Source: Paracidovorax konjaci
GTDB lineage: Bacteria; Pseudomonadota; Gammaproteobacteria; Burkholderiales; Burkholderiaceae_C
DNA: 64,000 nt
Reading direction: 5' to 3'
Assembly: GCF_900112675.1 (NCBI RefSeq)
Contig: NZ_FOMQ01000016.1
Coordinates: 1-64,000 of the forward strand
In this document: positions 55,748-64,000 of the stretch, one piece after another
How the letters are laid out: every line of letters begins with the position of its first letter
Position numbering within the stretch: position 1 is the first letter of the stretch
Position numbers and translations under genes: made by a program
The notes under the pieces: model-generated
What the model was told of the DNA's origin: nothing
Seen by the model: only the letters and a program-made list of their open reading frames with translations
The model's database searches: none

Positions 55748-56626
55748 TCAGAGGATCGGCACGCCGCCGGTCACCGCCACCGTGGCGCCCGAGATGAAGC
55801 TGGCCTGGTCGGAGGCCAGCATCACATAGGCCGGCGCCACCTCGGCGGGCTGGCCCGGGCGCTGCAGCGGCACCTGCTTGCCGAATTCGCGTGCGCGCTC
55901 GATCGGCAGGGTGGAGGGGATCAGCGGCGTCCAGACCGGCCCCGGCGCCACGCAGTTCACGCGGATGCCCTGGTCGGCCAGCAGTTGCGCGAGTCCGCCC
56001 GTGAAGTTCTGCAGCGCGCCCTTCGTGGAGGCGTAGGCCAGCAGCGTCTTGTTGGGCTTGTCGGCATTCACCGAGACGGTGTTGATGATGGCGCTGCCCG
56101 CGGGCATGTGCCGCGCCGCGGCCTTGCTGAGGAAGAACGTGGCATAGACGTTGGTGCGGAAGGTGCGGTCGAATTCCTCGGCCGAGATCTCGTCGATGCG
56201 CTCGTGCGACATCTGGTAGGCCGCGTTGTTGACCAGGATGTCGATGCCGCCCAGCTCCTTCACCGCGCGCTCGATGATGGCGTTGCAGTGGGCTTCCTCG
56301 CGGATGTCGCCCGGCACGCCGACGGCGCGGCGGCCTTCCGCCTCGACGATGCCGAGGGTCTTGCGCGCATCGCCCTCCTCCTCGGGCAGGTAGGCAATGA
56401 GCACGTCGGCCCCCTCGCGCGCGAAGGCCAGCGCCACGGCGCGGCCGATGCCGCTGTCGCCGCCCGTGATGACGGCGCGGCGCCCCTGCAGCTTGCCGGA
56501 GCCCCGGTACGAATCCGCCCCGTAGTCGGGCTGCGGATGCATGTCGGTTTCGGCACCGGGGGGCTTCAGCGGCTGCTGCTCGGTGAACGGGGGCCGGGGG
56601 CCGGCGGTGCGGGGATCCTGGGGCAT
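55748..56626 (-). CDS. SDR-family oxidoreductase (YghA-like)
   Basis: A 292-residue short-chain dehydrogenase with the 45-residue N-terminal extension (PPFTEQQPLKPPG, DYGADSYRGSGKLQG) typical of the YghA/general-stress SDR branch. The dinucleotide motif is ITGGDSGIGRAVA, NNAAYQ follows, and the catalytic set is Ser (NTVSVNA) with YASTKGA. AGGAGA precedes the ATG. The family reduces aldehydes or ketones with NAD(P)H; the substrate is unknown. Convergent with the GST gene. Confidence 0.95.
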   Translation of the reverse strand: MPQDPRTAGPRPPFTEQQPLKPPGAETDMHPQPDYGADSYRGSGKLQGRRAVITGGDSGIGRAVALAFAREGADVLIAYLPEEEGDARKTLGIVEAEGRRAVGVPGDIREEAHCNAIIERAVKELGGIDILVNNAAYQMSHERIDEISAEEFDRTFRTNVYATFFLSKAAARHMPAGSAIINTVSVNADKPNKTLLAYASTKGALQNFTGGLAQLLADQGIRVNCVAPGPVWTPLIPSTLPIERAREFGKQVPLQRPGQPAEVAPAYVMLASDQASFISGATVAVTGGVPIL

Positions 56627-56766
56627 GGTTTCTCCTGGTGGACGATGGACGGTCGAGCCGGCCGCCGGAGGCGGGGGCCACGTCCTGCAGTGTCGAAAAC
56701 CGGAACCCGCCGAGCTTGTAGGAGAAACCGCCCCCACGCCTGTCGGCCCGCCCACCGTCTTGCCGT

Positions 56767-57837
56767 TCAAGTGCTCGCCGCGGGCCCGCCGGAAGCGGCC
56801 GGGGCTTTCGCCGCGGTGCCGCACGCGTGGCAGAACCGCGCGAAGGCGCTCTTGCGGGTGCTGCAGGCGCCGCAGCGGTCGAAGAGGCCGATGCCGCAGT
56901 GCGGGCAGAAGTCGATGGCCGTGTTCTTCAGGTCCACCGGGCGCTCGCAGCCGGGGCACACGCCCTTGTCGAGCCGGGCCAGGGCCACGTCGTAGCTCAG
57001 TTCTTCGCGGCGCTGGGCATCGGGCAGGGCCTCGGCCTGGCGCTGGCGCTCCAGGTAGCGGTTGAGCGCGAGGATGGCGTAGCGCCCCACCAGCACGGTG
57101 ACCACGATGCCGACGATGGAGCGCACGTAGCCGCCGTAGCTCGGCAGGTAGGGCACGAGTTCGACGAAGAACGCGAACAGCGCGAAGAAGATGAAGCCCC
57201 AGACGAACGGCCACCAGGTGCTCTTGCGCTTCTTCGCGAACAGCCAGCCGGCCACCACGAGCAGCGGCAGCGTGAGCGCGAGGCGGTAGAGGAACACGCG
57301 CATCTCGACCTTGCGCTGCGCCGCGCGCATCGATTCGTAGCCGGCGGCTTCGAGCTGGCCAAGGCGCTGGCGCGCGGCCGCGGCCGCCTGCCGGGCGTCG
57401 AGCGCGGCCTGCTGCTGGGCCTCCACCGCCTGCTGCGTCTGGCGCTCGCGCACCTTCAGCGCGTCGAGCGCCTGGGTGCGCTGCACCACCTCGGGGTTGT
57501 GTTCGGCCTGCTGCGTGGCGCTGCGCGTGGCGATCCAGTGGTTGAAGCTCTCGTTCGCGGCCTGGCTCTCGCTGCGCGCCTTGCTGCGCTGCAGCTGGGC
57601 CTGCTCCAGCGCGGCCTGCGCCTGCTCCTCGGCCGTGCCGGCCGCGCGCACCTCGGCGCGCAGGGCCTCGGCCGCCGGGCGGTCGAGGAAGTCGTCGAGC
57701 TGCAGCGGCGCTTCCACCCGGGGCAGGTCGCCCACCAGCGTGCCGCCCAGGCCGATGAGGAAGCTCGCGAACACCAGCGACACGAGCCACAGCCCGCGGC
57801 GGAACCACTTCTCGGACAGGCGCAGGGATTTGGCCAT
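56767..57837 (-). CDS. Membrane protein with coiled coil and two zinc ribbons, unknown function
   Basis: A 356-residue protein. TM1 about residues 17-37, a long Ala/Gln/Glu-rich coiled coil (about 50-170), TM helices about 180-200 and 210-255, then a cytoplasmic tail with four CxxC pairs: CPGC, CPHC, CGAC and CHAC, as two zinc ribbons. TM and coiled-coil order suggests an inner-membrane scaffold with a periplasmic coiled coil. AAGGAG precedes ATG 57837. No function known to me; similar proteins have been labelled serine endopeptidase without visible protease motifs. Confidence 0.8.
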   Translation of the reverse strand: MAKSLRLSEKWFRRGLWLVSLVFASFLIGLGGTLVGDLPRVEAPLQLDDFLDRPAAEALRAEVRAAGTAEEQAQAALEQAQLQRSKARSESQAANESFNHWIATRSATQQAEHNPEVVQRTQALDALKVRERQTQQAVEAQQQAALDARQAAAAARQRLGQLEAAGYESMRAAQRKVEMRVFLYRLALTLPLLVVAGWLFAKKRKSTWWPFVWGFIFFALFAFFVELVPYLPSYGGYVRSIVGIVVTVLVGRYAILALNRYLERQRQAEALPDAQRREELSYDVALARLDKGVCPGCERPVDLKNTAIDFCPHCGIGLFDRCGACSTRKSAFARFCHACGTAAKAPAASGGPAAST

Positions 57838-57855
57838 CACAGACTCCTTTCGTTA

Positions 57856-57905
57856 TTGCTACATTTTTAATAGCAAACTATTCAATGGATACGGCGGCAT
57901 GAAGC
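57856..57905 (+). repeat. Dispersed 50-bp repeat, copy G
   Basis: In the gap between the zinc-ribbon gene and the DUF2145 gene. TTGCTAC and AATAGCAAACTATTCAATGG then ATACGGCGGCATGAAGC; the copy closest to the consensus. Confidence 0.9.
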
Positions 57906-57938
57906 CACTTCGATCCCAAACCACCGATCATCGGCCGT

Positions 57939-58772
57939 TCACCGGCCCGCGTCCAGCGCCAGCGTGGCGGGCGCCGCGCCCAGGCCCGCGCGGGGCATCC
58001 ACGCCAGCACCGAGTCCACGGTGACCGTGGCGATGCGGTCGGCAAAGCGGTCGCGGTCCGGATGGTCGTCGAAGGCCACGTTCGCCGCCGTGACGCGCCC
58101 GCCCAGCCGCGTGAGCGGGCCGATGCGCAGCACGGCGGGCTCGTAGCCCTTGAAGCGCAGCCACGCCTGCGCCTGGCTGCGCGTGCGCACGGTGGCGGGC
58201 TCCATGGCCAGCGCCAGCGTCTCCAGCGCCCATTGGTTGGACTGCTGGTAGCGCGTGCCCCAGGCATAGCTGACCATGCTGTAGGCGCGCTGGTGCAGCG
58301 CCACGGTGCGGGAGCGGTCGGCCAGCACGTCGGCCAGCCGCGCCTGCACCTCGGGCGCGGGCACGAGCCACACGGCCTCGTAGCGCCACAGGTCGTCCAT
58401 GAAGAACTCGCCCAGGCCCTGCAGGTAGAGGCTGCCCACGGCCGTGCCGCATTCGTTGAGCTTGTGCGCCACGCGCCAGGGGCCCTCGGGCGTGCGGTAG
58501 GCCCAGCCCAGGTGTGAGTAATGCACGCCGTATTTCGACAGGTCCTGCCCGGCCCGCGCGAGCAGCACGACGCGCGCGCCGCTGCGCCGGTGCTCCGCCT
58601 CCAGGGCGCGCGCCGTGCGCTCGGCCAGCGCCATGCCGCGCTCGATGCCCTGGGGCGTGGGCCGCCGGGCCTCGCAGGAGCGCCCCGCATGGGCGGTGCC
58701 GGCCGCCAGCGCCGCGGCCCAGGCCAGGGCGCACAGGGCGAAGCGCCACGGGGTTGTCCATCGATCGGACAC
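57939..58772 (-). CDS. DUF2145-family exported protein
   Basis: A 277-residue protein with a signal peptide (residues 1-29, ending GTAHAG). The DUF2145 core shows YGVHYSHLGWAYR, WRVAHKLNECGT, LWRYEAVWLVP and YSMVSYAWGTRYQQSNQW, a layout like permuted NlpC/P60 peptidases with Cys in NECGT and His in YSHLG. An amidase or peptidase role is possible but unproven. GTG 58772 starts 11 bp after the previous stop; two-gene operon. Confidence 0.85.
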   Translation of the reverse strand: MSDRWTTPWRFALCALAWAAALAAGTAHAGRSCEARRPTPQGIERGMALAERTARALEAEHRRSGARVVLLARAGQDLSKYGVHYSHLGWAYRTPEGPWRVAHKLNECGTAVGSLYLQGLGEFFMDDLWRYEAVWLVPAPEVQARLADVLADRSRTVALHQRAYSMVSYAWGTRYQQSNQWALETLALAMEPATVRTRSQAQAWLRFKGYEPAVLRIGPLTRLGGRVTAANVAFDDHPDRDRFADRIATVTVDSVLAWMPRAGLGAAPATLALDAGR

Positions 58773-58783
58773 GGTGGCCGCCC

Positions 58784-59290
58784 TCACAGCCGCTCGTTGT
58801 GCAGCAGCGAGCGGCCCAGGGCGTTGGGCACGAAGGCCAGCGCCTCGCCCGCCGCCGAGAGGACCACGCCCGTGCCGATCACGCTGCAGGTGACCACCGT
58901 GCCCACGCCCACCGCCACGCCCGAGGCGGCGCGGCCCGCCACCTCGACGCTGGTACGGGCGCCGTCGGAAGCGCGCTCCAGCACGTAGACCGTGCCCACG
59001 GCCGAGGCCTCCACCGCGCGCACGGTGAGCACCGCGCCGGCCACCGACAGCGCCGCGGGCAGCGCGACGACCGCCCCGGCCGCCGTGGATGCCACCGATG
59101 CAGTGCCCACGACCGAGGCCACCGGCAGCATGGACAGCGCCACCGAGGCGTCGCTCTGCGCCCGCGCCGGCAGGGCCGCCGCCATGGCGGCGCCGGCGAG
59201 GGCCAGACCCGCCACCCACCGGTGGAGCGACCGCGGGGGCCGGAAAGGGGGGGCCGGGGGCTCGGGGCTGCGGTACGGAACGAGCGGCAT
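58784..59290 (-). CDS. Exported Ala/Val/Ser-rich hypothetical protein
   Basis: A 168-residue protein with a signal peptide (about residues 25-44, ending LPARA). The mature part is made almost only of Ala, Val, Gly, Ser and Thr in alternating patterns (SVAGAVLTVRAVEASAVGTV), suggesting several hydrophobic strands or short helices in the envelope. AGGAG precedes ATG 59290. It is the first gene of an operon with the DUF2145 gene, a pairing that hints at a shared envelope function. Confidence 0.75.
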   Translation of the reverse strand: MPLVPYRSPEPPAPPFRPPRSLHRWVAGLALAGAAMAAALPARAQSDASVALSMLPVASVVGTASVASTAAGAVVALPAALSVAGAVLTVRAVEASAVGTVYVLERASDGARTSVEVAGRAASGVAVGVGTVVTCSVIGTGVVLSAAGEALAFVPNALGRSLLHNERL

Positions 59291-59340
59291 GGGGATCTCC
59301 TGGAAAAGCTAAGGGTTGGGGTGGCGGTGCGGGGCATCGC

Positions 59341-59901
59341 TCAGTTCGCAGCGCGGTCCCCGCGCCCTGCGGCGGCCGGGGCGTCCTGCGCGGCGGGCAG
59401 GGGGGCTGCGGGGGCCGCCTGCATCGCTTCGCGGCGGCCCTGCAGGCGGGCTTCGGCGAGGTCGGCCTCGTGGCGGTCGCGCAGCATCTTGGCGAGCGTG
59501 AACGCGGTGGTGATGAGGTAGAGCCAGCTCACGCCCAGGAAGGCCTTGTAGGTGGGCGAGATCTCCATGTCCGCGAGGCCCCAGCCGGTGAGGCCCACGG
59601 CCACGCCGAAGCCGCCCCAGACGACCAGCTTGAAGAGCGGCGTGTCGCCCGCGCCGCGGCGCGCGGCGGCCTGGTTGTCGCGCACGAACTTGGCGAGCAT
59701 GAACACGGCCGAGAGGCAGAACACGTAGCCCATCACCATGAAGATCTGCTCCAGCCGCTCTCCCGGCAGCCAGGCCAGCCCCACCGCGCAGCAGAACGCG
59801 GCGATGCCGAACGACACCCAGACCTGCAGTTGCCAGGCGGAGGTATCGCGCTGGACCAGCGGGGTGGAAGAAGGCGACGGGGAAGCGGAGTGGCGTGACA
59901 T
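59341..59901 (-). CDS. YiaA/YiaB-type inner-membrane protein
   Basis: A 186-residue protein with four helices in two pairs, the yiaA/B two-helix domain twice: WQLQVWVSFGIAAFCCAVGLAWLP with VFCLSAVFMLAKFVRDNQAAA, then FKLVVWGGFGVAVGLTGW with LYLITTAFTLAKMLRDRHEAD. It ends in an Ala/Pro-rich tail. The role of the family is unknown. ATG 59901 is uncertain: no ribosome site is seen, and starts at 59934 or 59946 would add 11-15 residues. Confidence 0.87.
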   Translation of the reverse strand: MSRHSASPSPSSTPLVQRDTSAWQLQVWVSFGIAAFCCAVGLAWLPGERLEQIFMVMGYVFCLSAVFMLAKFVRDNQAAARRGAGDTPLFKLVVWGGFGVAVGLTGWGLADMEISPTYKAFLGVSWLYLITTAFTLAKMLRDRHEADLAEARLQGRREAMQAAPAAPLPAAQDAPAAAGRGDRAAN

Positions 59902-60008
59902 GGAATCGGAGGCCTGCGGCCCGGGGTGGAACATGGGCGGCATCATGGCCAGCGCCCCGGCCCGCGGCACCGCGCGGAGCGACGCAGTGGCCACGGCTCG
60001 GACGACCG

Positions 60009-60025
60009 GTATCGATTGGCGATAC
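60009..60025. promoter_or_regulatory. Inverted repeat upstream of yiaA-like gene
   Basis: GTATCG (60009-60014), ATTGG, CGATAC (60020-60025). Perfect 6-bp arms in a small AT-rich patch; possible operator. The gap 59902-60346 has no gene and also holds repeat copy H. Confidence 0.35.
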
Positions 60026-60155
60026 TTTTCTGCGCCCGCCGGGCCGCAAGCGCTGCAAGGAAGGCACCGCGCCGCCACGGGCCGCCGGCAGCGCCTGCCA
60101 GCGCCCCGCCCGCCCGGCCCCGTGGCGGGCCGTTGCGCCCGGGCACCGGGCCACA

Positions 60156-60205
60156 CGCTACAAATTCAATAGCAAACACATCAATGGATACGGCGGCATG
60201 GAGCC
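60156..60205 (+). repeat. Dispersed 50-bp repeat, copy H
   Basis: CGCTACAAATTCAATAGCAA then ACACATCAATGGATACGGCG and GCATGGAGC. Intergenic, between the yiaA-like gene and the exported-protein gene. Confidence 0.88.
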
Positions 60206-60346
60206 ATTCCGATGCAGAAACCGGGGCGAGGCAGGCCTGCGGGGCCCGGGCGGGCCGGGCCAGCCCGGGCGCTGCGGTCTGGGCAGGCGCGGCGCCATCG
60301 GTTAGGCTGCGGTCCTTACTTTTGGACACTACCGAGGAGCCCCCCC

Positions 60347-61957
60347 ATGCCAGCCCTGCACATCGCCCGCGCCGCGAGCGCCTTCCTGCTGTGCGGTCTC
60401 GGGCTCGCGGCGCCCTCCCTGGCGGGGGTCATCGCCGGCACCGGCGCCACGCCCTCGCGCAGCCAGCTCGGCGCCACCGATGCGGCGTCGCTGCAGCCCG
60501 CCACGGGCCAGACGGGCCACGTGCTGCTGGTGCCCTACTTCACCGCGCAGCAGGGGCAGATGACGGTGCTGCACTTCGTGAACACCGACCTCTCCAACGG
60601 CAAGGCCATCAAGCTGCGCATCCGCGGCGCGGCCAACGGCGACAGCCTGCTGACCATGACGCTGCTGCTGTCGGCCGGCGACATGTGGACCGGCGCGATC
60701 ACTGCGGGGGCCGACGGACGCGCGCAGCTCGTCACCGCGGACAACTCCTGCTCCTCGCCCCGGCTCGCCTCCGGCACGCCGCAGCCCTTCGCCACCGACC
60801 GCCTGAGCCCCTCGTGGACGGTGCAGGAACGTGCCGGCCACACGCGCGAGGGCACCATCGAGGCCATCGTGGCGGCCGACATTCCTTCGGCCGCCGTGTA
60901 CGGCGCCACCAGCCAGGACCGTTCGGCGCTCTACACGGCGATCCGCCAGATCAATGACCTGGCCCCGTGCACCGCCTCGGCCATCGACGCGGCGCTGCTG
61001 GAAGACACGAGCGACGAGGCCACCGCCGCCGCCCGCGGCTTCGCCACGCCCTCCGGCGGCGTGGGCGGCACCTGGTACGTGATCGACGTGCCCGCGGCCA
61101 CCACGTTCTCCTCGCCCATGACGACGCTGCAGGCCTTCACCGCGGCCGGCCAGCCCGCGCGCGGCAACTACGTGCTCTTCCCCCCCACCGACCAGGCCAT
61201 CGCCCAGCCCGAGCGCTACACGGCCGACCCGCTGCTGGTCTCGGGCGGCTACGCCACGCGCCAGAAGGACATCGACGGCGCCACCAACCTGCCGACCACC
61301 GCCGCGGTGATCCAGGCCCGGGCCTACGACCTGCCCGACCTGTCCACGCCCTACCACCTGCCCGCCTCGGAACCGAACGCGCGCCGCACGGCGGCCGAAC
61401 TCTCGGAAGTGTTCGCCGCGCGCGAGCTGCGCAACCAATATTCGACCGAGACCTCCATCTCCGCGCAGACCGACTGGGTGGTGGGCATGCCCACCAAGCG
61501 CTACAGCGTGGCCCTGGACTACTCCACCGGGGTGCGCACGTACTCCGTGGTGCCGCCGGCCGGCACGGGCGACCAGTTCTTCCACACCGACAACACGCTG
61601 GTCTCCGGCGGCAAGGTGTGCAGCAACAACGCCGGCTGGTCGTTCCTGGTGGCGTCGCGCGATGCCACGGTGTCCACCAGCGGCGCGGCCATTCCCACGG
61701 CGCTGCCGCTGGTGCCGCTGCTGTGCGGCGCGGTGTCGGTGGCGGCCTTCGGCGGCAGCTCGCCGCTGTCGGCCTCGGTGGCGCTGTCGCCGCTGCGCAG
61801 CGGGCTCGTCTCCGGCTGGGCCACGCTGCAGATCAACGACATCCCGGGCCTGCCCGTGATCGGCGCCGCGTTCACCAAGCTGGTCAACCCCAGCGCCACG
61901 CCGGGCGTGGCCGGCCACTACGGCCTCCTGTACCCGCACATGATCCGCCAGCCCTGA
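60347..61957 (+). CDS. Exported cell-surface-type hypothetical protein
   Basis: A 536-residue protein with a signal peptide (residues 1-26, ending PSLAG). The body is beta-rich: VLLVPYFTAQQGQMTVLHFVNTDLSNGKAIKLRIRG at the start resembles an Ig-like or carbohydrate-type strand module, and long Ser/Thr/Ala-rich stretches follow. Two cysteines (NSCSSP, APCTAS) could form a disulfide. No catalytic motif seen. GAGGAG at 60335-60339 gives the start. Similar proteins are annotated only as cell surface protein; no function known to me. Confidence 0.8.
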   Translation: MPALHIARAASAFLLCGLGLAAPSLAGVIAGTGATPSRSQLGATDAASLQPATGQTGHVLLVPYFTAQQGQMTVLHFVNTDLSNGKAIKLRIRGAANGDSLLTMTLLLSAGDMWTGAITAGADGRAQLVTADNSCSSPRLASGTPQPFATDRLSPSWTVQERAGHTREGTIEAIVAADIPSAAVYGATSQDRSALYTAIRQINDLAPCTASAIDAALLEDTSDEATAAARGFATPSGGVGGTWYVIDVPAATTFSSPMTTLQAFTAAGQPARGNYVLFPPTDQAIAQPERYTADPLLVSGGYATRQKDIDGATNLPTTAAVIQARAYDLPDLSTPYHLPASEPNARRTAAELSEVFAARELRNQYSTETSISAQTDWVVGMPTKRYSVALDYSTGVRTYSVVPPAGTGDQFFHTDNTLVSGGKVCSNNAGWSFLVASRDATVSTSGAAIPTALPLVPLLCGAVSVAAFGGSSPLSASVALSPLRSGLVSGWATLQINDIPGLPVIGAAFTKLVNPSATPGVAGHYGLLYPHMIRQP

Positions 61958-62014
61958 GCAGGCGGGAGCGCGCGGCGCCGCCGCCCCGCGCCCGGCCGGG
62001 CCGGCGCGCGCGCC

Positions 62015-62536
62015 TCAGACCGCGATCGGCAGCTCGGTGGTGGACAGCACGTTGCGCAGCACCATGAACGACCGCACCTGCCGCACGCCCGGCAGGTACA
62101 GCAGCTGCTCGGCATGCAGGCGGTTGAAGCTGTCGCTGTCGCGCGTGCGCACGAGCATGAAGTAGTCGAACTCGCCCGTCACGACGTGGCACTCCATGCA
62201 GCCGGAGATCTTCGCGGCCGCCTTCTCGAATTCCGCGAACGACTCGGGGGTGGAGCGGTCCAGCACCACGCCGATCATCACCAGCATGCCCGCGCCCACG
62301 GCGCGCGGGTTGAGCAGCGCCACCACCCCGTCGATCAGCCCCAGGCGCCGCAGCCGCTCCACGCGGCGCAGGCAGGCGGGCGCGCTCAGGTGGACCCGGG
62401 CCGCCAGCGCCACGTTGGAGACCGAGGCATCGCGCTGCAGGGCCCGCAGGATGGCCCGGTCGGTGCGGTCGAGCCCGCTGGCGGCATCGGCCACCGGGGC
62501 ATCGGCCACCGGCTTGCTTAATTTAGTTGCGCACAT
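62015..62536 (-). CDS. Lrp/AsnC-family regulator, probable AcdR
   Basis: A 173-residue protein: a 20-residue tail, then the Lrp helix-turn-helix (LDRTDRAILRALQRDASVSNVALAARVHLSAPACLRRV, about residues 22-60) and the RAM effector domain (about 80-165). It is divergent from the ACC deaminase gene, which in many proteobacteria is activated by such an Lrp protein (AcdR) in response to ACC. This role is inferred from position. Confidence 0.9.
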   Translation of the reverse strand: MCATKLSKPVADAPVADAASGLDRTDRAILRALQRDASVSNVALAARVHLSAPACLRRVERLRRLGLIDGVVALLNPRAVGAGMLVMIGVVLDRSTPESFAEFEKAAAKISGCMECHVVTGEFDYFMLVRTRDSDSFNRLHAEQLLYLPGVRQVRSFMVLRNVLSTTELPIAV

Positions 62537-62711
62537 CGCCTGTTTCCTGCAATGAAAGTTGGGTGGATTGCCATTGCTTCTGGCCCGAAGCGTTTCTTCT
62601 CTGGCATTTTCGCAACCCTGTTGCGCGGCCATTTTCCTACCATTGCAGTCAGCGCTGCCGCACGGTGCAGGCAGCTTTCCCTTCGGTTTCCCCTTGCCAG
62701 GAATGCTTTCC

Positions 62712-63728
62712 ATGAACTTGCAGAAATTCCCGCGCCACGCCCTCACCTTCGGCCCCACGCCCATCCAGCCGCTGCCGCGCCTGTCCGCGCACCTGGGCGG
62801 CAAGGTGCACCTGTATGCCAAGCGCGAGGACTGCAACTCGGGCCTGGCCTTCGGCGGCAACAAGACCCGCAAGCTCGAATACCTGATCCCCGAGGCGCTC
62901 GAAGGCGGCTACGACACGCTGGTGTCGATCGGCGGCATCCAGTCCAACCAGACGCGCCAGGTGGCCGCCGTGGCCGCGCACCTGGGCCTCAAGTGCGTGC
63001 TGGTGCAGGAGAACTGGGTGAACTACTCCGATGCGGTGTACGACCGCGTGGGCAACATCGAGATGAGCCGCATCATGGGCGCCGACGTGCGGCTGGACGC
63101 CGCGGGCTTCGACATCGGCATCCGCCCGAGCTGGGAGCAGGCCATGGAGGACGTGCGCCGCGCGGGCGGCAAGCCGTTCCCGATCCCGGCGGGCTGCTCC
63201 GAGCATCCGCGCGGCGGCCTGGGCTTCGTGGGCTTCGCCGAGGAAGTGCGCCAGCAGGAGGCCGAGCTGGGCTTCCAGTTCGACTACATCGTCGTGTGCT
63301 CGGTCACGGGCAGCACGCAGGCCGGCATGGTGGTGGGCTTCGCGGCCGACGGCCGGGCGGACCGCGTGATCGGCATCGACGCCTCGGCCAAGCCCGAGCA
63401 GACGCGCGCGCAGATCCTGCGCATCGCCCAGAACACCGCGCAACTGGTCGAGCTGGGCCGCGACATCACCGACGCCGACATCGTGCTCGACACGCGCTAC
63501 GGCGGCCCCGAATACGGCCTGCCCAACGAGGGCACGCTCGAAGCCATCCGCCTGTGCGCGCGCCAGGAGGCGATGCTCACCGACCCGGTGTACGAGGGCA
63601 AGTCGATGCACGGAATGATCGACATGGTGAAAAACGGCGAATTCCCCGAGGGCTCGCGCGTGCTCTACGCGCACCTGGGCGGCGTGCCGGCGCTCAACGC
63701 CTACAGCTTCCTCTTCCGCAACGGCTGA
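62712..63728 (+). CDS. acdS: 1-aminocyclopropane-1-carboxylate deaminase
   Basis: A 338-residue PLP enzyme that cleaves the ethylene precursor ACC to 2-oxobutyrate and ammonia, lowering plant ethylene. The PLP lysine is K51 (FGGNKTRK), S78 is in GGIQSNQ, and Y294/E295 lie in [10 protein letters not shown]295 and L322 are the residues that separate true ACC deaminases from D-cysteine desulfhydrases, and both are present. ATG 62712 is preferred over 62703 for spacing from the AGGA site. Divergent from the Lrp-type regulator; followed by a solute-binding protein gene. Confidence 0.96.
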   Translation: MNLQKFPRHALTFGPTPIQPLPRLSAHLGGKVHLYAKREDCNSGLAFGGNKTRKLEYLIPEALEGGYDTLVSIGGIQSNQTRQVAAVAAHLGLKCVLVQENWVNYSDAVYDRVGNIEMSRIMGADVRLDAAGFDIGIRPSWEQAMEDVRRAGGKPFPIPAGCSEHPRGGLGFVGFAEEVRQQEAELGFQFDYIVVCSVTGSTQAGMVVGFAADGRADRVIGIDASAKPEQTRAQILRIAQNTAQLVELGRDITDADIVLDTRYGGPEYGLPNEGTLEAIRLCARQEAMLTDPVYEGKSMHGMIDMVKNGEFPEGSRVLYAHLGGVPALNAYSFLFRNG

Positions 63729-63775
63729 AGCCCGGCGCGCCGGCCGCATCGTTTCCCCGACGCAAGGACCCCGAA

Positions 63776-64000
63776 ATGACGAAGTACCTGCTGCCCTCCC
63801 GGCGCACCGGCGTCGCATTCCTCCTGGCCGTCGCGGCATCGGGCCCGTGGTCCGCGGCGTGCGCCGAAGGCTACCCCTCCCGGCCGATCCAGCTCGTCGT
63901 TCCCTTCCCCGCCGGCGGGGCCGTGGACATCGTGGGGCGGCTGATCGGCAAACCCCTGGGCGACCACCTGGGCCAGCCGGTGGTGGTCGAGAACAAGGCC
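63776..64000 (+). CDS. Bug/TctC-family solute-binding protein, cut by window edge
   Basis: Only the first 75 codons are in the window. Signal peptide about residues 1-29 (ends ACAEG), then YPSRPIQLVVPFPAGGAVDIVGRLI, the hallmark start of Bug proteins (tripartite tricarboxylate transporter receptors) that are abundant in Burkholderiales. AAGGA precedes ATG 63776. Ligand unknown; its place after acdS suggests an organic or amino acid, which is inference. Confidence 0.9.
   Translation, partial: MTKYLLPSRRTGVAFLLAVAASGPWSAACAEGYPSRPIQLVVPFPAGGAVDIVGRLIGKPLGDHLGQPVVVENKA

Overview
The window is high-GC DNA (mostly near 70% by eye) and reads as chromosome of a plant-associated betaproteobacterium of the Comamonadaceae, most likely Acidovorax of the citrulli/avenae group. 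This is inferred from gene families and architecture, not from a search. The strongest pointers are three perfect PIP boxes (TTCGB-N15-TTCGB, the HrpX site of Acidovorax, Xanthomonas and Ralstonia) in front of type III effector-like genes, an ACC deaminase with an Lrp-type regulator, several paired amino-acid exporters, and a roughly 50-bp dispersed repeat present in eight copies.

Layout. 1-4350: 5' part of a secreted Rhs/YD-repeat protein, cut by the window edge before its variable tip. 4508-13059: amino-acid handling block: a MocR regulator divergent from LysE and EamA exporters, then an aminotransferase, GST, PhzF, glyoxalase-like protein, a second LysE and a threonine dehydratase-like enzyme, with 4-bp stop/start overlaps. 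13166-19183: DUF6351 lipoprotein, a PIP-box-driven orphan protein (candidate effector), a histidine phosphatase, and a sulfatase/creatininase pair. 19395-25905: chemoreceptor, then a metal-uptake set (DUF2946, TonB receptor, PepSY membrane protein with a His-rich repeat). 26094-27320: lower-GC orphan membrane protein. 27723-38868: AlaX, DsbD, TetR/MFS pair, FGE-like protein, redoxin, DUF2062 protein with a tiny upstream partner, TerC with a possible leader peptide, NhaR-like regulator, hemE. 38869-39516: noncoding region with four perfect DnaA boxes in front of priA. 41820-47392: a type III effector locus with two divergent PIP promoters, one driving a CesT-type chaperone plus a 797-residue protein, the other a 579-residue protein with kinase-like motifs and a small following gene. 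47409-64000: mostly housekeeping and stress genes (AEC transporter, rep, pldA, usp, tgt, GST, SDR, DUF2145, yiaA-like), ending with acdR-like/acdS and the start of a Bug-type solute-binding protein.

The most interesting content is the Hrp-type regulon: three transcription units in 31 kb with PIP box and, in two of them, a -10 element at exactly 31 nt. I recognise no known effector family in them, although the 579-residue protein carries all the landmarks of a PI3/4-kinase-like catalytic core. Two further signals deserve attention. One is the repeat family, two copies of which lie in frame inside coding sequence (a linker in the MocR protein, a membrane segment in DsbD). The other is the DnaA-box cluster between hemE and priA.
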